A stretch of 39,113 nt of DNA from WFZT01 sp964398355. Lineage in GTDB: Bacteria > Hydrothermota > Hydrothermia > B15-G9 > WFZT01. Each line of letters opens with the position of its first letter. The first letter of the stretch is position 1. Under the pieces are notes generated by a model. It worked only from the letters and a program-made list of their open reading frames with translations, was not told where the DNA came from and searched no databases. Both the position numbers and the translations under genes were made by a program. The stretch covers positions 1 to 39,113 of the forward strand of contig CAYNMM010000074.1 in NCBI GenBank assembly GCA_964398355.1, read 5' to 3'. Shown piece by piece: positions 7,854 through 16,031 of this stretch.

Positions 7854-7882
7854 TTGACCCTTTCCAGTGATAGAGTTAAAAT
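7854..7882 (+). promoter_or_regulatory. Promoter of the lut-ktr operon, 8 nt from the lutA ATG
   Basis: -35 TTGACC (7854-7859), a 17-nt spacer and -10 TAAAAT (7877-7882) each differ from consensus by one base. Transcription would begin around 7889, one or two nt before the lutA ATG. No ribosome site exists, so the mRNA is probably leaderless. Confidence 0.6.
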
Positions 7883-7890
7883 TTCCCCAG

Positions 7891-8634
7891 ATGAGAGTAT
7901 TATTATTTCCAACATGTTTAGTTGATCATATTAAACCAAAGATAGGTTTTGATACCGTAAAATTACTAAAGTTTTATGGAGTAGATGTAGAAGTGCCGGA
8001 GGAGCCATCGTGTTGCGGTCAGATAGCGTTTAACGTTGGTTACTGGGAGCAGGCGCGTGAAATGGCTCTGTCATGGCTCAGGGTTTATGATAAAGAGGGA
8101 ATTGACTATATCGTAGCTCCATCTGGATCGTGTGTGCACATGATTAGAGAAAATTATCCAATTCTATTTGAAAATGAGCCTGAGGTTTTAGAGAAGGTAA
8201 ATAGGGTTAGAAAAAAATTGTATGAGATTATAGAGTTTATGATCAAAGTGCTGAAGGTCAAGGATATACCGTCTAAATTTAAAGGGAAAGTTACGTATCA
8301 TGCGTCATGTCATTATTTGAGGGGACTCGGGGTAAAAGAGCCACCGAGGGATTTTTTGATTAAGATTTCAGGGGTAAAATTTATTCCCATGGATCTTGAG
8401 GAAACCTGCTGTGGGTTTGGTGGGCTTTTTTCTGTTAAATTCCCTTATGTCTCTTACAGAATGGCGGAGAGGAAAGTAAAGAGTATAGAGGAAACTGGTG
8501 CAGAGTATCTTACGTCGTCTGATTTGAGTTGCTTGATGAACCTCGGTGGTGTACTTTCCCGGCTGGGCATTGATATTAAACCTGTACATATTGTTGAAAT
8601 CCTTGCTGAGGGACTGGGTAATGGAAAGGATTGA
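7891..8634 (+). CDS. lutA: LutA-like (Fe-S)-binding oxidoreductase subunit, CCG domains
   Basis: LutA is one of three proteins of the LutABC iron-sulfur complex that oxidises L-lactate to pyruvate. The 247-residue protein begins MRVLLFPTCLVDHI, like family members, and has two CCG (cysteine-rich) domains: PSCCG at Cys41-Cys42 and ETCCGFGG at Cys173-Cys174, with further Cys in SGSC and HASCH. I chose the ATG at 7891 because it matches the family start and lies 8 nt after a -10 box. An in-frame GTG at 7867 lies inside the promoter and has no ribosome site. The gene overlaps lutB by 14 nt. The related YkgE and glycolate-oxidase GlcF proteins are the main alternatives, but the lutB and lutC neighbours favour Lut. 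Confidence 0.9.
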   Translation: MRVLLFPTCLVDHIKPKIGFDTVKLLKFYGVDVEVPEEPSCCGQIAFNVGYWEQAREMALSWLRVYDKEGIDYIVAPSGSCVHMIRENYPILFENEPEVLEKVNRVRKKLYEIIEFMIKVLKVKDIPSKFKGKVTYHASCHYLRGLGVKEPPRDFLIKISGVKFIPMDLEETCCGFGGLFSVKFPYVSYRMAERKVKSIEETGAEYLTSSDLSCLMNLGGVLSRLGIDIKPVHIVEILAEGLGNGKD

Positions 8635-10009
8635 TTTTTACAAGAATGCCCGGAGAATACTGGCAAATCCCGTCATAGTTAATGCTGTTCAGCGGGCAAC
8701 TTCTCATGCCCTTGCCAAAAGACGTGAGACGATCTCCAGGATTCCGAATTTTGAGTCTTTGAGAGATAAAGCACGGGCTGCGAAAGAGGAAATTATTTCA
8801 AATTTTGAAGGGTATCTGGGGAAATTTAAGCAAAATGCCCAAAAAAATGGTTTTATTGTCCATGAGGCAGGGGATGCAGAAGAAGCGAGGAGAATTTTAT
8901 ATGAAATTTTTGAAAAGCACCAAGTAAAGACCGTGGTTTCCAGCAAATCTATGACTCAGGAGGAGATTGGAGTTAATTCGTTTCTCGAATCCAAAGGGAT
9001 TGTTAAGTATGAGACAGATCTTGGGGAATTCATTATCCAAATTGCAGGTCAGAAACCGTCTCACATAACAGCGCCTGCTATTCACATGACGCGAAAAGAA
9101 ATTGCCCAACTATTCCATAAAAAACTTGGAATGAAGTATACAGAAGATCCGGAAGAAATCACCTACTTTGCCAGAAAATTCTTGAGAGAGAAGTATTTCA
9201 AAGCAGATGCAGGGATGTCAGGAGCTAATTTTCTCATTGCTGATACCGGCTCATTTGTTGTTGTAGAAAACGAGGGGAATGCGAGAATGTCAACAACACT
9301 TCCTCCTCTCCATGTGGCGGTTACCGGGATAGAAAAATTGATTCCATCTATCAAAGATTTCCCAAATTTCATAAAGATTCTTGCCCCCAGTAGCACCGGG
9401 CAGCATCAGACTGTATACACAAACATTTTTTCTACAGTAGGCAAGGGCAGGGAAGTTCACATTATTTTAATTGATAATGGTCGCAGGAAAATGCTGGCAG
9501 ATCCTGTCCTGAAAGAGGCTCTTATGTGTATCAGATGTGGTGGATGTTCTAACGTGTGTCCAATCTTTCAGCTTCTTGGAGGACACGCCTATGGTAGTGT
9601 ATACTCGGGTCCCATCGGTATAGTATGGACATACGCTATATTTGGACATGATGTGGCAAAGGATTTACCTTTTGCCTCAACTCTATGTGGCGCCTGTTAC
9701 GAAATTTGTCCTGTCCGTATAAATATTCCGCGCATTTTACTCCATCTGAGGCAGAGAATTGTGTCAAAAGAGGGAGGGCCTTTTGCAGAAAAATTACTCG
9801 TGGATTTATGGAAAAACATAATGACAAATCCGACGCTCAATAGGTTGGGTTTTGGAATCGCATCAAGAGCACAAATTATCTTTGAAAAAGATAAGAAAAT
9901 AAGGTATCTACCGTGGATACTATCAAGATGGACGGAATGGAAAGATTTAGATCCGGTTCCCAAAAAGAGTTTTAGAGAACTATGGAAGGAAAAACAGAAA
10001 AATTTATAG
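8621..10009 (+). CDS. lutB: LutB-like lactate utilization iron-sulfur protein
   Basis: The 462-residue protein carries the LUD domain in the first 300 residues and two ferredoxin-type clusters: CIRCGGCSNVCP (Cys303, 306, 309, 313) and CGACYEICP (Cys356, 359, 363). This is the layout of LutB/YkgF, the electron-transferring subunit of the L-lactate dehydrogenase complex. The ATG at 8621 begins MERIDFYKNARR, follows GAGGG at about 8608 and overlaps lutA by 14 nt; a longer frame upstream inside lutA is spurious. It overlaps lutC by 28 nt. Length is close to the Bacillus protein (about 470). Electrons probably enter the quinone pool, but no dedicated acceptor is encoded nearby. Confidence 0.92.
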   Translation: MERIDFYKNARRILANPVIVNAVQRATSHALAKRRETISRIPNFESLRDKARAAKEEIISNFEGYLGKFKQNAQKNGFIVHEAGDAEEARRILYEIFEKHQVKTVVSSKSMTQEEIGVNSFLESKGIVKYETDLGEFIIQIAGQKPSHITAPAIHMTRKEIAQLFHKKLGMKYTEDPEEITYFARKFLREKYFKADAGMSGANFLIADTGSFVVVENEGNARMSTTLPPLHVAVTGIEKLIPSIKDFPNFIKILAPSSTGQHQTVYTNIFSTVGKGREVHIILIDNGRRKMLADPVLKEALMCIRCGGCSNVCPIFQLLGGHAYGSVYSGPIGIVWTYAIFGHDVAKDLPFASTLCGACYEICPVRINIPRILLHLRQRIVSKEGGPFAEKLLVDLWKNIMTNPTLNRLGFGIASRAQIIFEKDKKIRYLPWILSRWTEWKDLDPVPKKSFRELWKEKQKNL

Positions 10010-10476
10010 ATGAACTTAAAAGAGTTGATGCTCTTGTGTTCCTCATCTCTGAAAGTGATTTGAATAAGGAGTTAAAGAGATTTTTAAAGGATCGGAATAT
10101 TCGTGAAGTGTATCTTAAAAACGACAGAGTAAGTTTTTCTCTTGATCTCGGGGATATTAAGATTTCGCCGGTTTTCAAAGAGGGAATAGCTGCTGGAATA
10201 ACTGAAATTAATTATGGAATTGCGTACTCTGGTGGACTCGTGGAACTTGCAAGGGATGCCGAGGATAAATTACCATCATTGCTTCCTGACATTCATATAG
10301 CTCTTATCAGAGAGAAAAATATCGTTGATGATTTTGAAGATGTTTTTGAGCGTTTGAAAAGACCATTTCCAGATATTACGATAATAGTTGGGCCATCCAA
10401 GACGGCCGATATTGAGAAAATTCTTGTAAAGGGTGCACACGGGCCACGTGAACTTGCAGTATTTATTGTGAGATGA
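9982..10476 (+). CDS. lutC: LutC-like LUD-domain protein (short)
   Basis: The C-terminal signature GPSKTADIEKILVKGAHGPR (about residues 137-156) is the LUD/LutC hallmark, and the sequence ends with ELAVFIVR as in the family. At 164 residues it is clearly shorter than typical LutC proteins (about 240); the N-terminal helical region is reduced. Position directly after lutB with a 28-nt overlap, and a 4-nt overlap with ktrB, supports a working gene rather than a remnant. The role of LutC in the lactate-oxidising complex is not well defined in general. A downstream start is unlikely because the fold would lose its first strand. Confidence 0.85.
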   Translation: MEGKTEKFIDELKRVDALVFLISESDLNKELKRFLKDRNIREVYLKNDRVSFSLDLGDIKISPVFKEGIAAGITEINYGIAYSGGLVELARDAEDKLPSLLPDIHIALIREKNIVDDFEDVFERLKRPFPDITIIVGPSKTADIEKILVKGAHGPRELAVFIVR

Positions 10477-11822
10477 AGAAACTCACACCAGTGAAAATAC
10501 TTATAATGGGGTATTTTTCTATAATTTTGTTGGGAGCATTCCTATTACTCCTCCCATTCTCACGTAGAGGACCTCTCGGATTGACTGATGCAATCTTTAC
10601 GTCTACATCTGCTGTTTGCGTTACAGGGTTGATTGTAAAAGATACTCCTGTATTTTTTACAATTTTTGGAAAACTTGTTATTCTCCTGCTTATACAGATT
10701 GGTGGAATTGGGTATATGACATTTGCAACAGTTTTTATATTTGCCCTTGGCAGAAGGGGGAGTCTCAGATTGAGACTTATAGCTGCTGAAAGCTTTCCTG
10801 CTCTAACTCCGGGAAATATCTGGAGATTTGCTATAAATGTGTTAAAAATAACTTTTATTCTTGAGTTTTTTGGTGCATTGTTGCTTTTTACAGGTTTTGT
10901 TTTGCATGGAATAAAACCCTCACTGGCTATATTACACTCAATTTTCATAAGTGTTTCTGCATTCTGTAATGCGGGATTTGCCACTTTTTCTGATAGTCTC
11001 GTGTCATTCAGGGCAAATGCTATTGTAAATTTTACTGTTATGTCGTTAATCTTTATTGGCGGTATTGGATTTTTCGTGATTATGGAACTTTATGAGAAAT
11101 TTGTAACGAGAGAGAAGAAAAAATTGTCTTTACATACAAAGGCTGCACTTTCAATATCAGCGGTTCTCATTCTTGTTTCTTCGGTATTTTTCTTTGTTTA
11201 TGAATCTATTTACGGATATGGAAATTACAATTTGATTGAGAGAATTTTTGCATCACTATTTCAGGCCGTAACACCGAGAACAGCTGGATTTAACACGATA
11301 GATTTGAACTTTTATCATCCTGCATCCCTTCTTTTTCTAATAGTTTTGATGATAATTGGAGGTTCTCCAGGTGGTACGGCGGGAGGGATAAAGACTACAA
11401 CATTTTATGCCTATCTTGCCTGGATCAGAGCGTATTTTCAGAGGAAAGAGCCAGTTTTCCACGGTTACAGGATACCTGAGGAGTCTTTGAAAAGATCTGT
11501 TACAATTCTGATAATTACAACTATTGTGATTCTTCTTGCAATATTGTTGCTTTCAATTTCTGAGGTTGCAGGGATTCAGAAAAACGGCATATTACCATAT
11601 ATTTTTGAGATAGCGTCGGCATTTGGTACTGTTGGACTCTCCCTTGGTTCCAAAATGTATCACAATGTTTCATTGGCTGCCGACTTTTCAATTTTTGGCA
11701 AATGGATTATTATTAGTCTCATGTTAATAGGAAAAGTGGGGGTGCTTTCAATAGTGGCGTTAATTTCTGAGATAAAGCCAGAGCCAGTGAGACATGTAGA
11801 AGGGAAATACATAGTAGGTTAG
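10473..11822 (+). CDS. ktrB: K+ uptake channel subunit KtrB (TrkH/KtrB family)
   Basis: The protein is an inner-membrane potassium uptake subunit built of four M1-P-M2 repeats. The four selectivity-filter segments are visible: CVTGL (TGL 51-53), CNAGF (166-169), PRTAGF (270-273) and GTVGL (386-389). The third-repeat gate loop is GGSPGGTAGGIKT (297-308), typical of KtrB/TrkH. At 449 residues it fits KtrB better than the longer TrkH. The ATG overlaps the lutC stop by 4 nt (ATGA), and ktrA follows after 2 nt. Linking potassium uptake to the lactate operon is unusual, but the gene itself is normal. Confidence 0.93.
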   Translation: MKKLTPVKILIMGYFSIILLGAFLLLLPFSRRGPLGLTDAIFTSTSAVCVTGLIVKDTPVFFTIFGKLVILLLIQIGGIGYMTFATVFIFALGRRGSLRLRLIAAESFPALTPGNIWRFAINVLKITFILEFFGALLLFTGFVLHGIKPSLAILHSIFISVSAFCNAGFATFSDSLVSFRANAIVNFTVMSLIFIGGIGFFVIMELYEKFVTREKKKLSLHTKAALSISAVLILVSSVFFFVYESIYGYGNYNLIERIFASLFQAVTPRTAGFNTIDLNFYHPASLLFLIVLMIIGGSPGGTAGGIKTTTFYAYLAWIRAYFQRKEPVFHGYRIPEESLKRSVTILIITTIVILLAILLLSISEVAGIQKNGILPYIFEIASAFGTVGLSLGSKMYHNVSLAADFSIFGKWIIISLMLIGKVGVLSIVALISEIKPEPVRHVEGKYIVG

Positions 11823-11824
11823 AT

Positions 11825-12523
11825 ATGGAAGCAAAACAGTTTTGTGTAATAGGACTTGGCAGATTTGGACGATCAGTTGCAATAGCTCTTGCAGAATCCG
11901 GACATGAAGTGCTTGCTATTGATAGGAACGAGTCCCGGGTCTCAGAAATTGAGGAGCAGGTTTCTCAAGCTCTAATCATGGACTCAACCAATGATAAAGC
12001 ACTGAAAACCATCGGCGTTCAGGATTTTGATTGGGTAATTGTCGCCATCAGTAGTGATATTGAATCTTCTATTTTGACAACACTGCTGGTGAAAGAACTT
12101 GGAGCTAAAAAGGTCCTCTCAAAAGCAGGTTCTGATGTCCATGCAAGGATTCTGAAAAAAATAGGGGCAGATAGAGTTGTATTCCCTGAGCGTGAAATGG
12201 GACAAAAAATAGCTGAAAGTCTTGTCTCTCCACGGATATTTGATATTATTGAGCTTTCAAAAGATTATGCAATAGTTGAGATAGTCGCTCCTGCATTTCT
12301 TGAAGGAAAGACTATTCGAGAGTCTGGAGTTCGCTCAAAATACGGAATTTACATCATAGCAATAAAAAGAAAAATACCAAAGATGTCTCCAGATGGTAAG
12401 ATCGATTATGAAGAGAAGATTATGGTTGCACCTGACCCTGATGAGGAAATTCTCAAGGGAGATGTTCTGGTTGTTCTTGGCTCCACAGAAAATATAGAGA
12501 GGTTTAAAGAACATGGAGAATAA
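11825..12523 (+). CDS. ktrA: KtrA/TrkA-like RCK regulatory subunit
   Basis: This 232-residue cytosolic protein regulates KtrB by binding nucleotides in its Rossmann RCK domain. The N-terminal dinucleotide motif is GLGRFG near residue 10, with the acidic strand-end Asp in LAIDRNES. A TrkA-C domain occupies about 140-228 (GKTIRESGVRSKYG, then VLVVLGSTENIERF). A single RCK unit, not the duplicated one of E. coli TrkA, fits the Ktr type. The start lies 2 nt after ktrB, and the end overlaps the next gene by 11 nt. In this family ATP/ADP and sometimes cyclic di-AMP control gating; no ligand can be read from the sequence here. Confidence 0.92.
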   Translation: MEAKQFCVIGLGRFGRSVAIALAESGHEVLAIDRNESRVSEIEEQVSQALIMDSTNDKALKTIGVQDFDWVIVAISSDIESSILTTLLVKELGAKKVLSKAGSDVHARILKKIGADRVVFPEREMGQKIAESLVSPRIFDIIELSKDYAIVEIVAPAFLEGKTIRESGVRSKYGIYIIAIKRKIPKMSPDGKIDYEEKIMVAPDPDEEILKGDVLVVLGSTENIERFKEHGE

Positions 12524-12779
12524 CGATTTTGAAGTTAGAGAACTACTTGAGGAAGCGAAATTTTATATAGTGTCACAGAAATATGAAGAGGCAGAGAAAA
12601 TATTGAAACAAATTCTTGAAAAGGAGCCTGAGAATATAGAGGCTCTTTATAATCTGGGAATTTTATACGAAATCATTAATGATAGGGATAAAGCCCGGGA
12701 GTTTTTTAAGAAAGTTGTTGATAAACAACCCTCGAATAAAGATGCTGAGGACCATTTGAATAAGCTCTCCGAGTATTGA
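12513..12779 (+). CDS. Small TPR protein
   Basis: The 88-residue protein consists of about two tetratricopeptide repeats: KYEEAEKILKQILEKEPENI and AREFFKKVVDKQPSNKDA sit at helix-turn-helix positions with the usual small residues and the trailing proline. It has no signal peptide or membrane segment, so it is probably a cytosolic protein-protein adaptor. It overlaps ktrA by 11 nt and is followed after 15 nt by the subtilase gene, so it belongs to the lut-ktr operon. Its partner cannot be told; the fold is secure, the function unknown. Confidence 0.8.
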   Translation: MENNDFEVRELLEEAKFYIVSQKYEEAEKILKQILEKEPENIEALYNLGILYEIINDRDKAREFFKKVVDKQPSNKDAEDHLNKLSEY

Positions 12780-12794
12780 AGGAGGTTTCATCGA

Positions 12795-15332
12795 ATGTTA
12801 CTTTTTCTCATTTTTCTTGGTTTTTCTCAGCCGATCAATGCATGGTTAAAATCCAACAGTCCCATCGAGTATAGAAAGGTCTGGATTGACTGGGGAAAAA
12901 ACGCCAGATTCCCAGAGTTAAATTCTCTTTTGCTGATTTATGGGGCGAGATTGAGAACTCATTCGGACCTGATAAATGCAACTTCTTACTTTGCACCACC
13001 GATTGCGATCTCGAAACTTTTGAAGTTGACCCGAAAAGCGGTGGAAATTCAGGAAGTTCCTGTAATGAGAGCTCAGATAGATGGGAATAAAATGTACAAG
13101 GTGGAACAGTTCAACTACGGAGATGCCGGCACGTCTCTTGAAATGGTCAAGATACCAGAGGTCCACAAAAAGGGGTTTATTGGAACAGGTGTTAAAATTG
13201 CATTACTTGATGTCGGAGTTGATTCCACCCATCCAGCAGTTCAGCATATATGGCTTAGAAATGGTATTGTCGCAAAGCACGACTTTAATTCCGGTGATCA
13301 CCTTTATTTGAATGGTTTAAATTCGGAAATTCCACTGATCAGACGGGGATTGACCCAGTACGTTAACAGTTTTTCTGTTACTTCAGATTTAAACCACCTA
13401 TATCTGGTTTATAGTGTCTCACCAACTGATAGTCTTGCTTTGTCATATCTTTATGGTAAGTGGACACTCGGATTGACGAGGGGGATTTTGAATGGAGGAA
13501 GGGTTGTCTCCTGGGATACCGTGACACTTGGTGGCTTCGGTGCCCTGAAAAATTTGCCAGATATTGCTGTTAGAAATGATTCTCTATTCATAGTCTGGCA
13601 GGAGTACGATGGAGATTTCCAAACAAGATTAGCTGTCTACGACTCTTTAAATGGACTATCAAATCCTGTTACGATTTCGACAAATGGTGCAATGTGTCCT
13701 CAAGTTGCAATTAATAATTCGGAGATTTACGTAACTTTCTATGATAGCCATTCTGGATTTGTTATTGTAGATGTTTCAACTGATGGTGGAAATTCTTTTA
13801 ATGTCCTCGATACAGTGTTCAATATTGGAAATTGGGTGACAGGATACAGTGAAATTATATTTGATGATACGCTTTTTATAGCGTATTCAAATAATGATTC
13901 AACATATCTGACTACTATCTCCGGTGGGCAGATCCTTGCTTTGAAGGTTTTAAAGGGGACAATGCCCGCAGTATCGATTTCTGGTGAATATTTGGTTTTA
14001 GCTTTACATGAGGGTAACCGTGTGAATTTAATTCACCTTACAAGGACTTTGTCAGTAATTGGTGAAAATAGTTATGATGAAATTCCTTTTGTTTATAAAA
14101 TATACATTGATAGCACGAATCTGTACGTTGCTAATGGACAATTCCGGTCTTATAGAATGGCAGGTGGGGATACTGTAGAGATTGACTCTGAATTTGTTGA
14201 TTTTGTGGATGGAGATAATGGTTTTGTTGTTTATAGAAAAAGGGGTGATTCTGATATTTCACCGGACCCGTATGATCCGACAAGGCACGGCACGAAAATG
14301 CTCAGTATCATTGGAGGTTTTCTTGAAGGAAGTATCGTAGGCGGGGCTCCAGGTGCCGACTATCTAATAGCCAAAACGGAGAAGGTGATGACAAGTCCAA
14401 CGGGTGGGGCATTTGAGAGTGTAATTGAAGAGGATTTCTGGGTGGAAGCGATGGAGTGGTCCATAAGGCATGGTGCCAGAATCCTTTCAAGCTCTCTTGG
14501 ATACAGATACACACAAGGAAGAGATTGGTACGGAGATAGCAGGATGAATGGTGAATTTGCCCACAGCTCTCGTGCAGCAGGAGAAGCCAGTAAATACAAT
14601 CTGGTCGTTGTAACTGCCATGGGAAACATAGTTCATGGTTCATTACCTGATCCAGTTATTGGAGATACAAGCCTTGATGCGCCAGCTGATGCTAAAGATA
14701 TAATTTCCGTTGGCGGAGTAGTTTCTCCTGATAGTGTAGAGCCAAACTGTGGTTTTGGACCCACAGCAGATGGAAGAATAAAGCCAGAGATTGTGGCTCC
14801 ATACAGGATTTCCTGGCCAGATACGGATGGGAGCATTTATATTATTGGAGGAACCTCAATTGCCACGGCAATAGTAGCCGGGGGACTAGGAGCAGTTCTT
14901 GAAGCTCATCCATCCTGGAATGCATCAAGAGTGATATCTCTTGTGAAACAAACTGCAACGAAAATTGCAAGTTTACCAGATTCGAATAATCTTAGTGGAT
15001 ACGGTCTGTTTAACGCCTACAAGCTTTTGCTCAGTGAACAACTTGAGAAGCAACCTCCTGGCGATGAGGATAGAATAGTGAAAGTTTATCCTGATCCTGT
15101 AAAAAAGGGAAATATACTAAACATTGAATTCTTAACTTTTCATAGAAGCCTTGTAGTCCTCAGGATTTATACTATAGATGGCAGACTGGTGGTAAAAGAC
15201 CCACTTGGCACATCCGGAATTGGCTTAAATTATTTTAAAGTTCAGTTACCAGATGTCCCGGCTGGAACTTATCTTTTGATGCTAAAGACAGGTTTTTCTA
15301 CAGCTAAAACCCTGTTCTCAATTTCGAAATGA
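12795..15332 (+). CDS. Secreted subtilisin-like (S8) protease with inserted domain and T9SS tail
   Basis: The 845-residue product starts with a signal peptide (MLLFLIFLGFSQPINA) after an AAGGAGG site. The subtilase triad is readable: Asp139 in IALLDVGVDSTHP, His498 in DPTRHGTKM and Ser688 in GGTSIATAIVAGG, with oxyanion Asn611 in VVVTAMGN. In ordinary subtilases Asp and His are only a few dozen residues apart; here 359 residues separate them. The intervening region (about 165-485) has repeated strands and phrases such as DVSTDGGNSFNVLD, like BNR/sialidase-type beta-propeller repeats. Residues of about 770-845 (VKVYPDPVKKGN, RIYTIDGRLV, GTYLLMLKTG) form a Por secretion (T9SS type A) tail, so the enzyme is probably exported or surface-attached. 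It overlaps the HAD gene by 4 nt. Confidence 0.88.
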   Translation: MLLFLIFLGFSQPINAWLKSNSPIEYRKVWIDWGKNARFPELNSLLLIYGARLRTHSDLINATSYFAPPIAISKLLKLTRKAVEIQEVPVMRAQIDGNKMYKVEQFNYGDAGTSLEMVKIPEVHKKGFIGTGVKIALLDVGVDSTHPAVQHIWLRNGIVAKHDFNSGDHLYLNGLNSEIPLIRRGLTQYVNSFSVTSDLNHLYLVYSVSPTDSLALSYLYGKWTLGLTRGILNGGRVVSWDTVTLGGFGALKNLPDIAVRNDSLFIVWQEYDGDFQTRLAVYDSLNGLSNPVTISTNGAMCPQVAINNSEIYVTFYDSHSGFVIVDVSTDGGNSFNVLDTVFNIGNWVTGYSEIIFDDTLFIAYSNNDSTYLTTISGGQILALKVLKGTMPAVSISGEYLVLALHEGNRVNLIHLTRTLSVIGENSYDEIPFVYKIYIDSTNLYVANGQFRSYRMAGGDTVEIDSEFVDFVDGDNGFVVYRKRGDSDISPDPYDPTRHGTKMLSIIGGFLEGSIVGGAPGADYLIAKTEKVMTSPTGGAFESVIEEDFWVEAMEWSIRHGARILSSSLGYRYTQGRDWYGDSRMNGEFAHSSRAAGEASKYNLVVVTAMGNIVHGSLPDPVIGDTSLDAPADAKDIISVGGVVSPDSVEPNCGFGPTADGRIKPEIVAPYRISWPDTDGSIYIIGGTSIATAIVAGGLGAVLEAHPSWNASRVISLVKQTATKIASLPDSNNLSGYGLFNAYKLLLSEQLEKQPPGDEDRIVKVYPDPVKKGNILNIEFLTFHRSLVVLRIYTIDGRLVVKDPLGTSGIGLNYFKVQLPDVPAGTYLLMLKTGFSTAKTLFSISK

Positions 15333-16030
15333 TTAAAGCTATATTCTTTGATTTTGGTGGAACAATTGTTACGGAAGAGTCCGATAAAATAGCACATTAC
15401 CATATTGCTGACTATATTAAACAGAAATATACTATTCCCCTCTCACATGATGAAATTGACAGAATTATTACTCATGACCTGATGGAGGCTGTAAAAACAG
15501 CCGAAAATAGGTGGCCTGATATATATGGACTTATTGAGAACTCCTTCGAGAAACTACTGAAAAAATATGGATTAAAAGTGTCCAACGAGGAAAAGGAGGA
15601 TTTTTCGAGAACCTATATCGAGTTACATGTGCAATATATGGAACTTTTCCCGGATGCAATTGAAACACTTGATCTTTTGAGGGAGAATTTCGTTGGGCAC
15701 ATAGGTATAATCTCTGACATAGTAGATGATTTAATTTATGGAGTGATAAGGAAATTTAGCCTTCAAAAGTATTTTGATTCTGTGACAACATCCGAAGAGG
15801 TGGGTGTGGGAAAGCCCAATCCAATGATTTTCAAAGTGGCTTTAAAAAAGGCCGGAGCAAATCCAGAATCTTGCATTTATATAGGAAATTCACCTCGTCA
15901 TGATGTCTATGGCGCCAAAAGGGTGGGGATGAAATCGATTCTTGTAGGGAAGGCGAATAGCGAGCTTGCAGACTTTAAAATTCAAAATTTAAAGGATGTT
16001 TTACCAATAATTTTTGATGGGAGGCTTTGA
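15329..16030 (+). CDS. HAD-superfamily hydrolase-like protein (motif I variant)
   Basis: A 233-residue haloacid-dehalogenase-like protein of subfamily IA. Motif I is FFDFGGT with nucleophile Asp8, but the second acidic residue, normally two positions later in DxDGT, is Gly10. Motif II is seen in GIISDI, motif III Lys in VGVGKPNP, and motif IV in YIGNSPRHDVYGAKRVG, where GNSPRHD replaces the common GDSxxND. The cap lies between residues 15 and 85. The start overlaps the subtilase stop by 4 nt. Because the usual acid/base aspartate is absent, catalytic type and substrate are uncertain. Confident of the fold, not of activity. Confidence 0.82.
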   Translation: MIKAIFFDFGGTIVTEESDKIAHYHIADYIKQKYTIPLSHDEIDRIITHDLMEAVKTAENRWPDIYGLIENSFEKLLKKYGLKVSNEEKEDFSRTYIELHVQYMELFPDAIETLDLLRENFVGHIGIISDIVDDLIYGVIRKFSLQKYFDSVTTSEEVGVGKPNPMIFKVALKKAGANPESCIYIGNSPRHDVYGAKRVGMKSILVGKANSELADFKIQNLKDVLPIIFDGRL

Positions 16031-16031
16031 T

